This document shows positions 43,973 through 54,600 of a stretch of DNA of 64,000 nucleotides, piece after piece. Below the pieces are notes generated by a model. The model was not told where the DNA came from. It made no database searches and saw nothing but the letters and a program-made list of their open reading frames with translations. The translations under genes and the position numbers were made by a program. Source of the stretch: Acanthococcus lagerstroemiae (Eukaryota; Arthropoda; Insecta; Hemiptera; Eriococcidae); contig CM063106.1 of NCBI GenBank assembly GCA_031841125.1, positions 13,392,001-13,456,000 of the forward strand. Direction: 5' to 3'. How positions within the stretch are numbered: position 1 is the first letter of the stretch; the number at the start of each line of letters is the position of its first letter.

Positions 43973-45500
43973 TGTCTTGTATTCTCTTGATTCATTCTCC
44001 TTTCCCTACGATCTGCCAGGTAGGACATTAGTTTAGTTTTTAGTTCGTGCAGTAGCTGAGCACATCAGTCAAGATATAGTTCAATCACAGTTGAGTTGCA
44101 ACTCTGTCACTGCTTATACATTTTCAGCTCTTGCATTAAATTCTGTTCTATCGTTCGATACACGCGCCTTCTACACACTCTCGTCTCTTTTTAATTTCGT
44201 ATGCCTTCGCTGCAGCCCGCACTAAATACTTCTCATACAAACCCCGAAATAGCTACAGAGCCTCCGAACAACACTAACAGCTTTTGGTCAACAATCATAG
44301 AGTTCCGCGCTCAACTATCAATACTGATTTCCTAGCCAGGATTTTCTTCGAATGTTCAGTACGAATTACACAGTTTTCGTCGTCTTTTTCTAGTTTTCCA
44401 ATCAGTCAGGACCCATTTTGGGTTCAAAACATCTATCCGAAAATGAACATGCGGCAACTTTACACTCTTCCTCGCCGTTGTAGGTGCTAACATGATACGC
44501 GAACCACCTCATGCCTACGTTTGCGAAAAATCTTCATACAGCATTATTATACCCAAGTACCTGAAAATTCTCGACTGCCGTTCCAATCTTCGAATGAGAA
44601 TCGTTTTCCTTGTATACGCGAACGATGGCGCCGTCAACCTATTCCATCGAAGCGTGAAGAACTCGGCGATTCAATTTACGCGATACGCACCTTCGCAGCT
44701 GATTTTTCCAAGTTTGGAGTGCGCGGATATCAGAGTGAAAAAAAAAGAAGAGTGGCGCACGAGTACGCATTTCAGCGCCAACGATTTAGAAAACGAGAAG
44801 GAAAACAGAAGAAGGCGAAATTCGAGTACGGCGGACCATGAAAACGAAGTAGTCGAGAAAAATAAAGGGTTAAGTGGTCAGACTTAAGGGGTTCTTAAGA
44901 GCCGAAGCTGGTTTGTTCGGTTATCAAATTTATATTTAATAACACTGACGAAGTGAAGTGGACTGACGTCGTTTGCAGAAGCTCGTGAATTGCCAATTCA
45001 CTACAGACTGAAGAAAAAAAAATTTTGATAACTTTTTTTCCTCCGCCGCTTTTATGCAGAACTATATATCGTGCACAGTACTCCCGTTTTTTCTCTCGCT
45101 TTCTTCTCATCGCCCATTCTTTTCTCATGTCAAACAATCGAATGCCGAACACTAAAAGTGATGTTTTTCGCATCAAGATCATCCGTTTCGGCGGGATATA
45201 CCTGACTGAAGCATTGTACAGATAAAACAGAGGAGCGGGGACGGGGTAAATATGGGACGAAAATAACAGGTACGTTTTAAAAATACTAGAGCAATAAATT
45301 CGAAGTGATAATACACGCACAGGTGGGCATAAAGCGCTTGTAAGTGGGTCCTTGTTAACTTATCTCTGGCTTAAGAAAATCGACAATCACCTCTGAGTAG
45401 GACTGAAGGAACAGAGGTGTCTCAACTGCCTATTTATTTATTTATTTGTTTTATATATAAGGGGGTTTCTCTCAGACGACTCTTTCAGACGCCCCCCCCC
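43973..45500. other. Unique CpG-richer stretch, no gene recognised
   Basis: Plus-strand frames of 106 and 131 codons overlap near 44490-44887 in two registers, with Arg/Lys/Glu-rich ends from a purine tract. Neither has a recognisable domain. A T/A-rich repeat and C run lie near 45433-45500. Confidence 0.35.
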
Positions 45501-45523
45501 GTGTTATGTGCAATCTTGTGATA

Positions 45524-45652
45524 TTATTTGTGCTGAAACATTCTTTCAAACTCATCCCTCCATCTGGTTCTTTCTTTCCCTTTTCTCCTCCCTCCTTTTA
45601 AGAACCAGTAGGTTATTTTTGCCCACGTGTCATTGTCCAACCTCGCCACGTG
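45524..45652 (-). pseudogene. LINE ORF2 tail (3' part of rearranged copy)
   Basis: Minus strand reads EHVARLDNDTWAK, then KGGRRKGKERTRWRDEFERM, ending FQHK and a stop. GHVAR-like, basic and TRWRDE-like segments are typical of the C-terminus of insect LINE ORF2. It directly abuts an RT piece in the opposite orientation (45653-45775). Confidence 0.75.
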
Positions 45653-45775
45653 TTCGCAGATGATATTGCCTTGATAGCGGGCTCCGAGGACAAGCTGAAG
45701 GAAATGTTGAAAGAATTGAGCGAAGAAGGAGAGAAAGCGGGTCTGAGAATTAATATAGAAACAAAGCTCCCTGCA
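45653..45775 (+). pseudogene. LINE RT palm fragment (inverted 5' part)
   Basis: Plus strand reads FADDIALIAGSEDKLKEMLK, then EEGEKAGLRINIE. FADD is the catalytic motif of non-LTR reverse transcriptases and the rest matches the conserved helix after it. It is joined head to head with the tail at 45524-45652. In a complete ORF2 the RT precedes the tail, so the 5' part is inverted. Confidence 0.8.
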
Positions 45776-45892
45776 TTCCTCTTTTCTCTTTACTTCCTCC
45801 GACCCTGGCATTCTAATCTCCCATTATAATTATATTTTCTTTTTTTATGTAGGTATTCGGAAAGCACACAATAAATAAACATTTTTCAGACT

Positions 45893-45972
45893 AAAGCTGG
45901 ACCCGACTGACTACAGCACCTCCGGATTCTGAAACTAGTGCGCTATCTACTCCGCTAACCAGACGCCTTCCC
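45893..45972 (-). repeat. tRNA-like SINE head 3
   Basis: Minus strand GTCTGGTTAGCGGAGTAGAT then AGCGCACTAGTTTCAGAATC resembles the head of the SINE at 46676 (GTGGATAGCGCGTTGGTCTC then AGAATC). The B box is degenerate (CAGTCGGGTCCAG). It is probably an old or truncated SINE and not a tRNA gene. Confidence 0.5.
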
Positions 45973-46485
45973 CATTAGTTATCAGACCTTAGATTTGGCT
46001 CATATTTGAGCCCCGAAATCCACATTCCGGACGTAGAATGAACGGAATTTGTTTGGAAATTTCAAAGCAGTAAAGTTTTCGCTTGCAGTTGGCAAAGATG
46101 GGTTTGCGGATGTTAAGAAGAAGTAATCCCGTTGGCTAGGTATAGCGTCTCTGTCCTGGTCGGTCTCAGACATCTGGATTTCAGGTGGCACGTCTCATTG
46201 AGGACTGTATTGATATGCTCTGTATGGACCGATCGTCTCCACTCAACATTACCAGATGCAGCCGCAAAATTAAGGGCCAGGTCAGTTGTTCTCAGCACTT
46301 CAAGTCTTGCTGCCCATTTAGAAGAGGCGAGCTTTCGTAGGATGTTGTTCCTGGCTGTAACCTTCATTGCTTCTTGAAGGTGAAAAAACAAATGGAGTTA
46401 TGTACATTTTCAAATTTTCCTTTGTATATTCTGTTATCCACCAGTTGGTTTTTAATACCTTGTTGATAAGCTGTTGAAAACAGTA

Positions 46486-47017
46486 TTCCAGAAAAGTTTT
46501 TTTTTCTTCTTTCTTTCTTTCGTTTTTTTTTTTGCTTTATAGTTTGTGGGTGATACATCAAAAACTCATTAGCTGCTCGCAATCCTCGGACGGTTGGGCA
46601 CCCGTGGTCTATAGCAGTAGTCTTACATGCTCAATATTTTGTATTTGAAATTCGAAGGTTGATAGTAGGTTTCAGTCTGAGGTCTGGTTGGTCGAGTCTC
46701 GAGTGGATAGCGCGTTGGTCTCAGAATCTGGACGTTCCGGGTTCGAGCCCACGTAACAACTTGCCAGAATTTTCGACCTAGGCTGATTTTTCGGCCAGGA
46801 GGGAAGAGGGCTAAGACAGTTCAGCCTCCCCGACGTCTCTGAAATAATGCTCGAAAGGGCGGATTCCAGGACTCGGGTGGAGAGCAAATTAGAAAAAGAG
46901 AAATGTGGTTTCAGCCTAATTTTTGGAAGCGAGAAGTTTTTAATTGGAAAATACGGCTAGACTATAAGTGTAAATAGCCGACCTAGAGTGCGGGTCCATG
47001 AGGATGGAGCTAAAAAG
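46486..47017 (+). repeat. Dispersed repeat family Y, copy 1 (interrupted by SINE)
   Basis: It matches 49162-49437: CCAGAAAAG, a T/C-rich tract, GTGATACATSAAAAACTCAT, GGTTGGGCACCCGTGGTC, AGCAGTAGTCTTACRTGCTC, then after the SINE AAGTGTAAATAGCCGACCTA. Without the SINE and one duplication the copy is close to the same length as copy 2. Not recognised. Confidence 0.75.
46676..46906 (+). mobile_element. tRNA-derived SINE, 231 bp, with 8-bp duplication
   Basis: It is flanked by GGTTTCAG at 46668-46675 and 46907-46914. The head has an A-box-like TCGAGTGGATAGCGCG and a B box GGGTTCGAGCCC, the internal promoter of RNA polymerase III genes. The body carries TTTTCGGCC, GAGGGCTAAGACAG and CCTCCCCGACGTCTCTGA, and ends in an A-rich tail. 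A 5'-truncated relative is at 31498-31660. It has no protein and depends on a LINE for movement. Confidence 0.85.
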
Positions 47018-47458
47018 CTGTCGCGTTTCGAGACCGCGGGGGCCAGCGAGACGCGCTTTCTGAGGGAGTGTGAGCACCGAAGTCGCGTTTGGTTACCTCT
47101 CGGGGTAGGGTGCGGGAACTTTGGCTCCAAAACGCGGTCGTCTTCGACATGAGAAGTAGTACGGCAACTAGCGACACGGGGGGGGGGGGGTTGATGGATA
47201 GAAATAGGTATATTTGACAAATTTAGTATTTACATAGAGGGGTGGGGGCGGCGATGGAAATGGTAACGGCAACTACTTTACAATTTAAAAGCTAAACACA
47301 TAGAAAGTCGCGGACGCCGGCGAACGTGTACACATGGGGGGGGGGGCGACTGGCTCCTCGATCAGCACTAGCATTACACACTGCGAAGTAGAGTGGAGAC
47401 GCGGTAACTCCCTATAGATGTTAGCGATAAGAGGAACAGGCGGTTGAGGGGGGGGGGA
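47018..47458. other. GC-rich stretch with poly-G tracts
   Basis: Runs of nine or more G lie near 47179, 47337 and 47450 in GC-rich, CpG-containing DNA. They could form quadruplex structures. No gene was recognised. Confidence 0.5.
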
Positions 47459-47618
47459 GTCGGGGTGACTGCGTTCCAGTCAGCCTGCCGAAAAAGGAGC
47501 TGGGGTGACTGGGTTCGAGTGAGATTGCCAGAGAATGAGTCGGGGTGACTGGGTTCAAGTGAGCCTGCTAGAGGAGGAGTCGGGGTGACTGGATTCTAGT
47601 CAGCCTGCCGAAGGAAAA
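47459..47618 (+). repeat. 40-bp tandem repeat, four units
   Basis: GGGGTGACTGSGTTCBAGTS followed by AGCCTGCC recurs with exact 40-bp spacing, at 47461, 47501, 47541 and 47581. Units differ by a few substitutions. It lies beside the poly-G stretch. Confidence 0.9.
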
Positions 47619-47669
47619 AATAGCGGACGAAGCACGAAAGCGAAAGAAGCAGGAATCAGTGTTGCCAGG

Positions 47670-47860
47670 TGAAGTTCTCAAAAAAGTACCACCATCGCCA
47701 AAAGAAAGTGCCCTATAAATTTTTCTTGATGTGGGTAGTGACAGATGAAAATCAAAACATCAGAAGATCACTGATCGGTGGAAAAAGGTCCTAAAGTAAT
47801 CGTCCAAAAAGTATTTTTTCGCAGGTTTTCGCAGGCGAACTCTGAATAAATTTGACAGTG
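47670..47860 (+). repeat. Dispersed repeat family Z, copy 1
   Basis: It shares with 51040-51235 the blocks TTCTCAAAAAAGTACCA, ACATCGCCAAAA, GATCACTGATCGGT, AAAAAGGTCCTAAAGTAATC and CTGAATAAATTTGA. Same orientation. No coding region. Confidence 0.75.
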
Positions 47861-48276
47861 TTTACATAGGCAAAAAACTTGGCGGAAAAAATTTTTTGGA
47901 TCATAAAAAAGTTGCAGTTGTTGCAGTTTTATCTTTTTAAAAGACAAAAATAGCGCAATATTGAAAAAAATTGGAAATAGTCAACAGAAATTATGGAAAT
48001 TGGCCAAATATTCTTGAATATGCTTTATAAAAGCAGAAAATATGCCAAACCATGTTTTTGTACCCAAAATATGCTCGATCAAGTGTGGCTCATTCTTCTT
48101 AAAATTATATGAATCACAAAAATTACATAGATACTCCCTATCTAATTCAACAGCAAAAAAAAACAAAAAACATGCAAAAGCGTATTTTTGGAATTCCTAT
48201 TTTTTATGATCAGCAGAAATATATTCAAGCGACACTTTGGTCGGAGATCCAAAACGTATGACACCATCTACGCACG

Positions 48277-48705
48277 CAGGGACGCCCCGAAGAGTTTTTC
48301 CTTGGAGGTGGGGGAGTCCCAACTGATTCAACTGAAAAATCCCATGTAACGAAGCAAGAAAAAAAAAGCGAGAAAGAAAAACCTTTTGACTTCTTGAATT
48401 TTTCCAACTTCTCAACTCAAAATTCCAAAGTACCAAAGCAATAAAAAAAAATTCTGACTTATTGAATTTTCCCAACTTTTTAACTCAAAATTCTCAGGTA
48501 TCAAAGCAATAAAAAAAGAACATTTTGACTTGTTGAATTTTCCCAACTTCTCAACTCAAAATTCTCACAAAAAAAAACCTTTTGACTTGTTGATTTTCCC
48601 AACTCTACCGAAATTTCCCCACTCTGCCTGACTAAAGTGGTAAATTTTCCCAACTGCTGAGTAAAAAATATTTTAGGTCCTCCTCCTCCTATCGTAACGT
48701 CCCTG
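48277..48705 (+). mobile_element. hAT-type MITE with internal minisatellite, copy 3 (best)
   Basis: Terminal inverted repeats CAGGGACG and CGTCCCTG are flanked by exact 8-bp duplications TACGCACG (48269-48276 and 48706-48713). An 8-bp duplication with CAGGG-type ends fits hAT elements. The 429-bp interior is about five imperfect repeats of CTCAAAATTCYCAAGTA, TCAAAGCAA, A tract and TTTTGACTTSTTGAATTTTC. Non-coding. Related copies lie at 20151, 26956 and 49685, with different numbers of internal units. Confidence 0.85.
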
Positions 48706-49161
48706 TACGCACGGTCTGCATAATAAGCTTTTTTTGTGTAACGTGTTCAATAAACTAGTTTTGTCTATTGTCTTCATTGTTTATCTTTGAAATGGGGAAT
48801 AATTACTTCCTGCTGGAATTATTAATGAAGTGTCATCAAAAGTGCCACATAAATATAAATGTGCCACACCTGGCAACATTGGGAGGAATAGCTTGTCGCA
48901 ATAGCTAAACTTGTCCGTGTTAGCTTCGACTGTCATCAATTTATCCGAGTAGTTAAGTATACAGTTGCTACCGACTTCGTCCGCGAGTAGCAAGAAACCA
49001 CCCTCGAGACTCGAAATCACATTCGCGACACAAAATCGTTCTCGCGATAGTCGAAAGGCGAGATCCGGTTTTGTGGCGTAGCGTTTGACTCTGCTTCTAG
49101 CGGTGGTAGTATCTCGAAATATTTACTCGCCGGAGTAGACAGAGTACGCGGATACTTAATA

Positions 49162-49437
49162 CCAGAAAAGGTGTTGTTTTTTTTTCTTTTTGCTTTGTAG
49201 TTTGTGAGTGATACATGAAAAACTCATCAGTAGCTCGCAATATTTGAACGGTTGGGCACCCGTGGTCCATAGCAGTAGTCTTACGTGCTCAATATTCTGT
49301 TGTTCAAAATTTGAAGGTTGATGGTACGTTTTGACCTAATTTTTGGGAATGAGAAGTGTTTCATTGGGAAAGAGGGTTAGACCATAAGTGTAAATAGCCG
49401 ACCTAGAGTAGGGGCTCATGGGGTGAAGGCTAAAAAG
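49162..49437 (+). repeat. Dispersed repeat family Y, copy 2 (uninterrupted)
   Basis: It matches 46486-47017 throughout but reads GATGGTACGTTTTGACCTAA where copy 1 holds the SINE and its duplicated target. Confidence 0.8.
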
Positions 49438-49684
49438 AATCAAAGTAATGCTAAAAATTCTTTCGTTTGTATACTTTCTCATTTATTGAGGAAAGGGATT
49501 TCTGCATATTAGGGTAGGAGGCTAAGCACCAAGCTCCCTCCTATTTGTGTTAATGGTTAGACCTAATCACTTGAAACTTCTCATTTCTCGTATGCCAATC
49601 CTACCTCCCGTTCAACAAAAAAGTGAGATGGTTTCCATCCTAATTTCAATGCCGTTTTCTCGCAACTTTGTTTTTGCGCATTTC

Positions 49685-49915
49685 CAGGGACGTGCCGAAG
49701 AGTTTTTCCTGGGGCACAAATTGTGAAAGTCTCAACTGACTCAATCTAAAATTCCCATGTATCAAAGCAAAAAGAACCTTTTTTGACTTCTTGGATTTTT
49801 TCTACTTAAAATTTCCAAATATCAAAGCAAAGAAAAAGAAACTTTTGACTTGTTGGATTTTCCCAACTCCGCCTGACTGAAATAGTAAATTTTTCCAACT
49901 GCTGAGTGAATTAAG
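49685..49915 (+). mobile_element. hAT-type MITE with internal minisatellite, copy 4
   Basis: It begins CAGGGACGTGCCGAAGAG and has two internal units (AAAATTCCCATGTATCAAAG; CTTTTGACTTGTTGGATTTT), then ATAGTAAATTTTTCCAACTG. The right terminus is missing, so it is truncated. Confidence 0.65.
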
Positions 49916-51039
49916 AATTCCACCCTCTACTGGGCTGCATAACAGATGCATAAATAGGGCTTTATAGTAAATTTAGAATGGTGCTTAAGTTCACTTCAAC
50001 GTAGATTCGGTTTGCCTCGCCTCTCCTCTCACCGTCAGTATTAATTGGACGCGTCAATTGTTCCGGACGGAGCGAGACGTGCACCCTTCTGGAAACTTCG
50101 CCGTAACCAATTTGGGATCAGTAAAAATTAATTACGATGCGGCGTGAATGTCTTCCGGCAGTTGTTGAACTTCCGTTAGTCCATATTTCGCTTTTCCGCA
50201 TTGACGAAGGAGGCAAAGGAGAAAAGATGAGGGAGGGAAAGACCAGGTCCAAGCTCATATAGTCGGCGCAGGCGGGAATATTAAAAAGCAGAATTTCATT
50301 TTTAATGGAGTCTCCTATTAAACGGTGCAAACTGCTGCGAAGATTCGGGAACCGAAGAGAGAGCGCATTCTTTGCGCGAAAAAGTATTTAACAAGAGTTC
50401 TTAACGGACGAGTTATATATGTTCCTTTGAACGACCTGTTGCTGTACGGTTAATGTGCCTCGCCGTTGATGAACTTTTCATTAAAATACGTCAGAAAACC
50501 TTCACTCTTTGAGGTTCCTTTTTTTTTCTCTCGTTATCGCGCTCCGTTTTTCAACTTGACACGATATTATTTTTCTTTTTTTTTTTTTCAGTCTGATTAG
50601 GACCCCTACGTGAGTGAAATGTTTACATTATGGTTTTTCTTTCTCTTCGTCTGTTTTCGTTCTGCTTCTTATTTCACCTTTTAACCCTCGTCAGCGTTTC
50701 GAGTTGAATTTTAATTGAAACCACGAAAAATGCGCCCAGTCGGGTGTATACTAATAACTTTACTTTTTCCACGTTGGTCAAAAAGATGCTAGAAGCATAA
50801 GTGGGACAGCAGCATCGTAAGTAAAAATAGAAAAATTTTCCGCACGAGAGTTCGCATTCGCATTTCTTGATTTGAGAGCCGGGGGCATAAATGGTACAGC
50901 AGAATCAGAGCTAGAAATAGATACATTTTTTTTCATACAAGTTTTCTGCACGAAATTATAAACAACTTACCAGAAGTTTTCAAAAATCTTGTGGAGTTCC
51001 GCCTTCCAGAGAGCTGAAGGTGCTCCAAAAATTGACTTG
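49916..51039. other. CpG-richer unique stretch, no gene recognised
   Basis: At 50000-50750 unique-looking sequence contains CpG-rich segments (GACGGAGCGAGACGTGCACC near 50067) and pyrimidine tracts. No protein motif was seen. Confidence 0.35.
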
Positions 51040-51235
51040 AAATTCTCAAAAAAGTACCAACATCGCCAAAAAAGTGCCACGTTTTTCAAGAAAGTGCCAC
51101 ATTAATTTTTATCGCCTGTGGGTAGTGTCAGATGAAAATCACAACATTAAAAGATCACTGATCGGTAGAAAAAGGTCCTAAAGTAATCGTCCAAAAAATC
51201 TTTTTTCGCAGGCAATCTCTGAATAAATTTGAAAA
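51040..51235 (+). repeat. Dispersed repeat family Z, copy 2
   Basis: Same family as 47670-47860; it has an extra AAGTGCCACGTTTTTCAAGA block, a partial internal duplication. Confidence 0.75.
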
Positions 51236-51579
51236 CTTTCAACCTTATGAAGAAGTTCTCAAGTTTAAACTGTTTCTAATTAGAATCCGCATTGAAAGGT
51301 CTGTTACAATTTCTTCGTAACCGCTTCCGAATCAAAATAACCCATTAATGCAGGCTCTTGAAGAAAAATGTATAAATTGTAACATTTTTTTGGTGTTGTC
51401 TACTTTAACAAACAGATAGGATGCTAAACTCACAGAACCATTTGTCTACATCTTCATGAAGTACTCCATGGAGATGCATTTGTTCCTTCTCAAATACCAC
51501 GCTTTTGATTCTTGTGTGTGTGTGTTTTAGTAGCACCTACCAGAAATGAGTTCAGTAATAGAACTTTCAGCATCGGCCA

Positions 51580-51678
51580 CTGATGTGATACTCGAAGGGG
51601 TAGTTTCCGGGGCCGGGGTTGCGATTTGTCAGGGGCCACTTTGGCGTGCGTGCATCGCTATACGTCTCACTACACCAT
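51580..51678 (+). repeat. ~100-bp dispersed element, copy 3
   Basis: Opposite orientation to the copies at 24450 and 40531. It starts CTGATGTGATACTCGAA, contains GGCCACTTTGGCGTGCGTGC and ends TACGTCTCACTACACCAT. Confidence 0.7.
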
Positions 51679-52248
51679 TACTTTCATTAGCACAAATTCT
51701 CGAATCGAGATATCAGCTATGGTTGTCTCGAGGGCACCAAATTTAATGCGTTGATATTGGTTTCGTTGTAAGTTGAAAACTGCGGTCAAAAATTCTATGA
51801 AATAGCATAATGTCATTTCATACGTTTAAACGGTGGTTAAACTCATTTTTGATGAACATATAACGCCCTTACGATGTACTGTACTTTCAAAAGGCCGCAT
51901 GGAAACTTTGATAGTAGCTTGGGAACAAAAGCAAACACAAACACAACATTAAACTGTGGCAGATATGAGAAAAATGTTATAATATACAATTTTTCTCATG
52001 TAGACTGAAACTGATAAACCCTTCGACAAAGTTTTTATAAGCAGAAACAAACAGTCAAGAGCATACTTACAGTTTTATTATAGAAAAAAGGAATAAAATA
52101 GTCGATTGCTGAACTTGACAATCAGAATAAATGACAACAAAGTACAGTACATCATACGCAGGAAACCGACACACGGATTTAATAATACCGAGTAAATCTT
52201 ATCACCAGTCATGTACACAATTATTACTGCTATAGGTTCATAACTTAT

Positions 52249-52275
52249 TAATAAATAAATAAATAAATAAAAAAC
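52249..52275. repeat. (AAAT)n microsatellite
   Basis: About six uninterrupted TAAA units. Confidence 0.85.
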
Positions 52276-52489
52276 ATAGAAATCAACAAAAATCATCATA
52301 AATTAGTAGATTGTAGGTACCATATATTCATGTAGGTAATAAAAAGAATAACCAGCCGATAGAATGAAGAACTCTTCAAAAAACAGAAATAGTCAGGAGC
52401 AATGCCATACCTACAACAGGAAAACATTGACAAAACACTGAAAAATTTTGATTAATCCATTGAATCTCGATAAATAAATCAACACGTTC

Positions 52490-52750
52490 GTCGACATTCA
52501 AAATCCTTTACAACATTGTGATTGAATTTAATATGGAATTCGATACAAAAGTCGAGTTACAATGTAGCCGTCGTCCTCTGGGTAAAATTCTACATATTGA
52601 TGTACAATTTGATTCAAAAGTCGATGTCAGTTCCGTAACTCGACTTTTGTATCGAATATTGTATCAAATATTCTAACACAATTGTATCGAAAAAGTGATG
52701 GATTTGGCTTGTCGATATTTGTCTCGAGGGATACCACATACATGTGGGTT
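52490..52750. mobile_element. Foldback element family, copy B
   Basis: TTCGATACAAAAGTCGAGTT (about 52538) is the reverse complement of AACTCGACTTTTGTATCGAA (about 52637). The outer arms are also complementary (CGACATTCAAAATCC and GGATTTGGCTTGTCG). Copy A is at 3955-4200. No protein coding. Confidence 0.6.
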
Positions 52751-53044
52751 AAAAAATCAACCGAAACCAATGACCAGATAAATAAGCAATCGCGTGAGAC
52801 GAAAGACTGGAAGATTACTATGGTTTTTACAAACAAGACTCCGAGTGTTACTATATGACTTGCATAAGTGAAACAGGAAGAAAGTCACAACCAAAATAAA
52901 AGAACCTGAAAGAACACTGACACTCAGAGATGACAATTAACCATTTGGCAGGTACTCTGAAGACAACTAACATGACAACAGTAACCTAATTGAGAAATTT
53001 AAAACCATCGTTATTGGTCATTTTGCTTCATGACTGAAACCTCG

Positions 53045-53240
53045 GGGATCTATCAACCGATCTCCTTCACCATCATGCTCCAGTCCGTCCGATCCTCCGC
53101 TTTGCATAAGGCTTGTTCCAATTGCTAGTTGGAGATCTCCTTCATTTGGTCCATCCATCACTTTAGCGAGCGGCTCCTCGATCTTTGAACCCCTAGATTC
53201 TCCAGGTTTGCCAGAAAGTTTGAGAAAGATGTGTCCAAAA
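53045..53240 (-). pseudogene. LINE ORF2 C-terminal tail
   Basis: Minus strand reads WMDQMKEISN, a stop, then QLEQALCKAEDRTDWSMMV and KEIG with a terminal stop. WMDQ and AEDR-x-x-W are typical tail motifs of insect LINE ORF2. Only about 45 residues remain, with an internal stop. Confidence 0.65.
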
Positions 53241-53499
53241 AAAGTTAAGGATTGTCTGACTGCAAATAGTGTATAGTCTGATACTAATACAAAATATTAC
53301 GAGAAAAAAGGAAACTGCCGGAACAAATGGAAATAATCGAGATGAATACTACTAAATAAAATAAACATTTAAATATGTACTACAACCAATTTTGACTGAT
53401 AATTCTTTACACGGTAATAAATTAACAGACATTGAACCAACAGAAGAGGGTATTGACGACCAATAAGACGATAGGGCATAAAAGTAAGGCAAAAAGGGA

Positions 53500-54600
53500 G
53501 AATACATTGTCCCCGTCCATTTAAAATGCACAAGAAGGAGTGGCCTAATTCTTCTTAGGAGTAAAATTTTTCGTTAAATTGGGCTTGGAGTCAGCTAATT
53601 GAATAAATATGTGTAGTATAATACAGCTGGTGACAGAGACGGTGGTGGTGAGAGGGAAAAAGAGAATATCTGTCTCCTGTCCCAAAGGTCCCACAACCCG
53701 TAGCCCTTTTCTTCCCTCTTGAGTCGATCCAGGTCTCCTTGTTTGCGATTGGTCCAAATGTATTTTCGTGTAGGTATAATAATTAGAATATGAAATGTAA
53801 CGCAGTCTAAAGTATTGAGGAACAGGTGTAATCCTAATACTATCAGTGAGAGACATGATAATTGACTCACCTGTTGTACTTATTATGTCAGAGTACGACC
53901 TCTGTTACGATTCGAGGACGAACGAGTCTGATATACTTCCTATCCTGATAACTCCATCCACATTTTGGTAGTGCGGAAACACCTATGAGTAATTCGTATA
54001 GTCTTAATACCTCGAATTGTAGAACAACCATTTCTTGAGCATTTTCACTGCGTTTTCAACCGGCAGAAGTCGTACTCTGACGTAATAAGTACAGCAGATC
54101 AGTTCATTATTATGTCTCTCACTGACAGTATCAGCATTACTCCTGGTTCATCAATACTTTTGACTTTGTTATATTTCATATTCTGATTATTATACATGAA
54201 AATACATTCGGATCAATCGCAAACAAGGAGATCTGAGTTGATTCGATAAGGGGAGGGGAGAGCAAAGGCTACGAATTGTGGTACCTTTGGAGCAGGGTGC
54301 TAACATTCTCTTTTTTCCCTCTTCCCACCACAGTTCCTGTAGCCAGTTATACTATACTATACACTCGACCCCCCCTATCTTGACGCAGGCCCATTCGGGA
54401 CATTTCCGAGATGGGGGTGCGGTGTCCCAGGGCCAATTTGGTATGCGTGCATTGCCATACGCCCCGCTGTCATCGATATACTATTCACTCGATTAGCTGA
54501 TTCCAAGTTCAAACTAACCCAAAATTTACTCAGAAGAAGTAGTAGTAGTTCACACCTCCCTGTACATTTTAAATAGACGGGGTTAACTTACTTCCCATTT
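53500..54600. repeat. Long inverted repeat (arms ~400-530 bp)
   Basis: The left arm (about 53500-53895) reversed matches the right arm (about 54063-54600) over its whole length. Matching blocks include GTCGTACTCTGAC-TAATAAG, ATGTCTCTCACTGA-AGTAT, CAATCGCAAACAAGGAGA, TATTCTCTTTTTCCCTCT-type and GTACATTTTAAATAGACGGG. The spacer is about 170 bp. The right arm contains an extra insertion (54368-54476). It may be the long terminal arms of a foldback transposon or an inverted duplication. Confidence 0.75.
54368..54476 (+). mobile_element. ~100-bp dispersed element, copy 4, with duplication
   Basis: It is flanked by TATACTATACACTCG (54353-54367) and TATACTATTCACTCG (54477-54491), a 15-bp duplication with one mismatch. 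It lies where the other arm of the inverted repeat has no insert. The interior resembles copy 3 (TTTCCGAGATGGGGGTGCGG, ATGCGTGCATTGCCATACG). Confidence 0.7.

Noticed and set aside
44492..44887. 131-codon plus-strand frame
   Set aside because: A second overlapping frame is equally open and the charged C-terminus comes from a purine tract; no recognisable domain or splice context.
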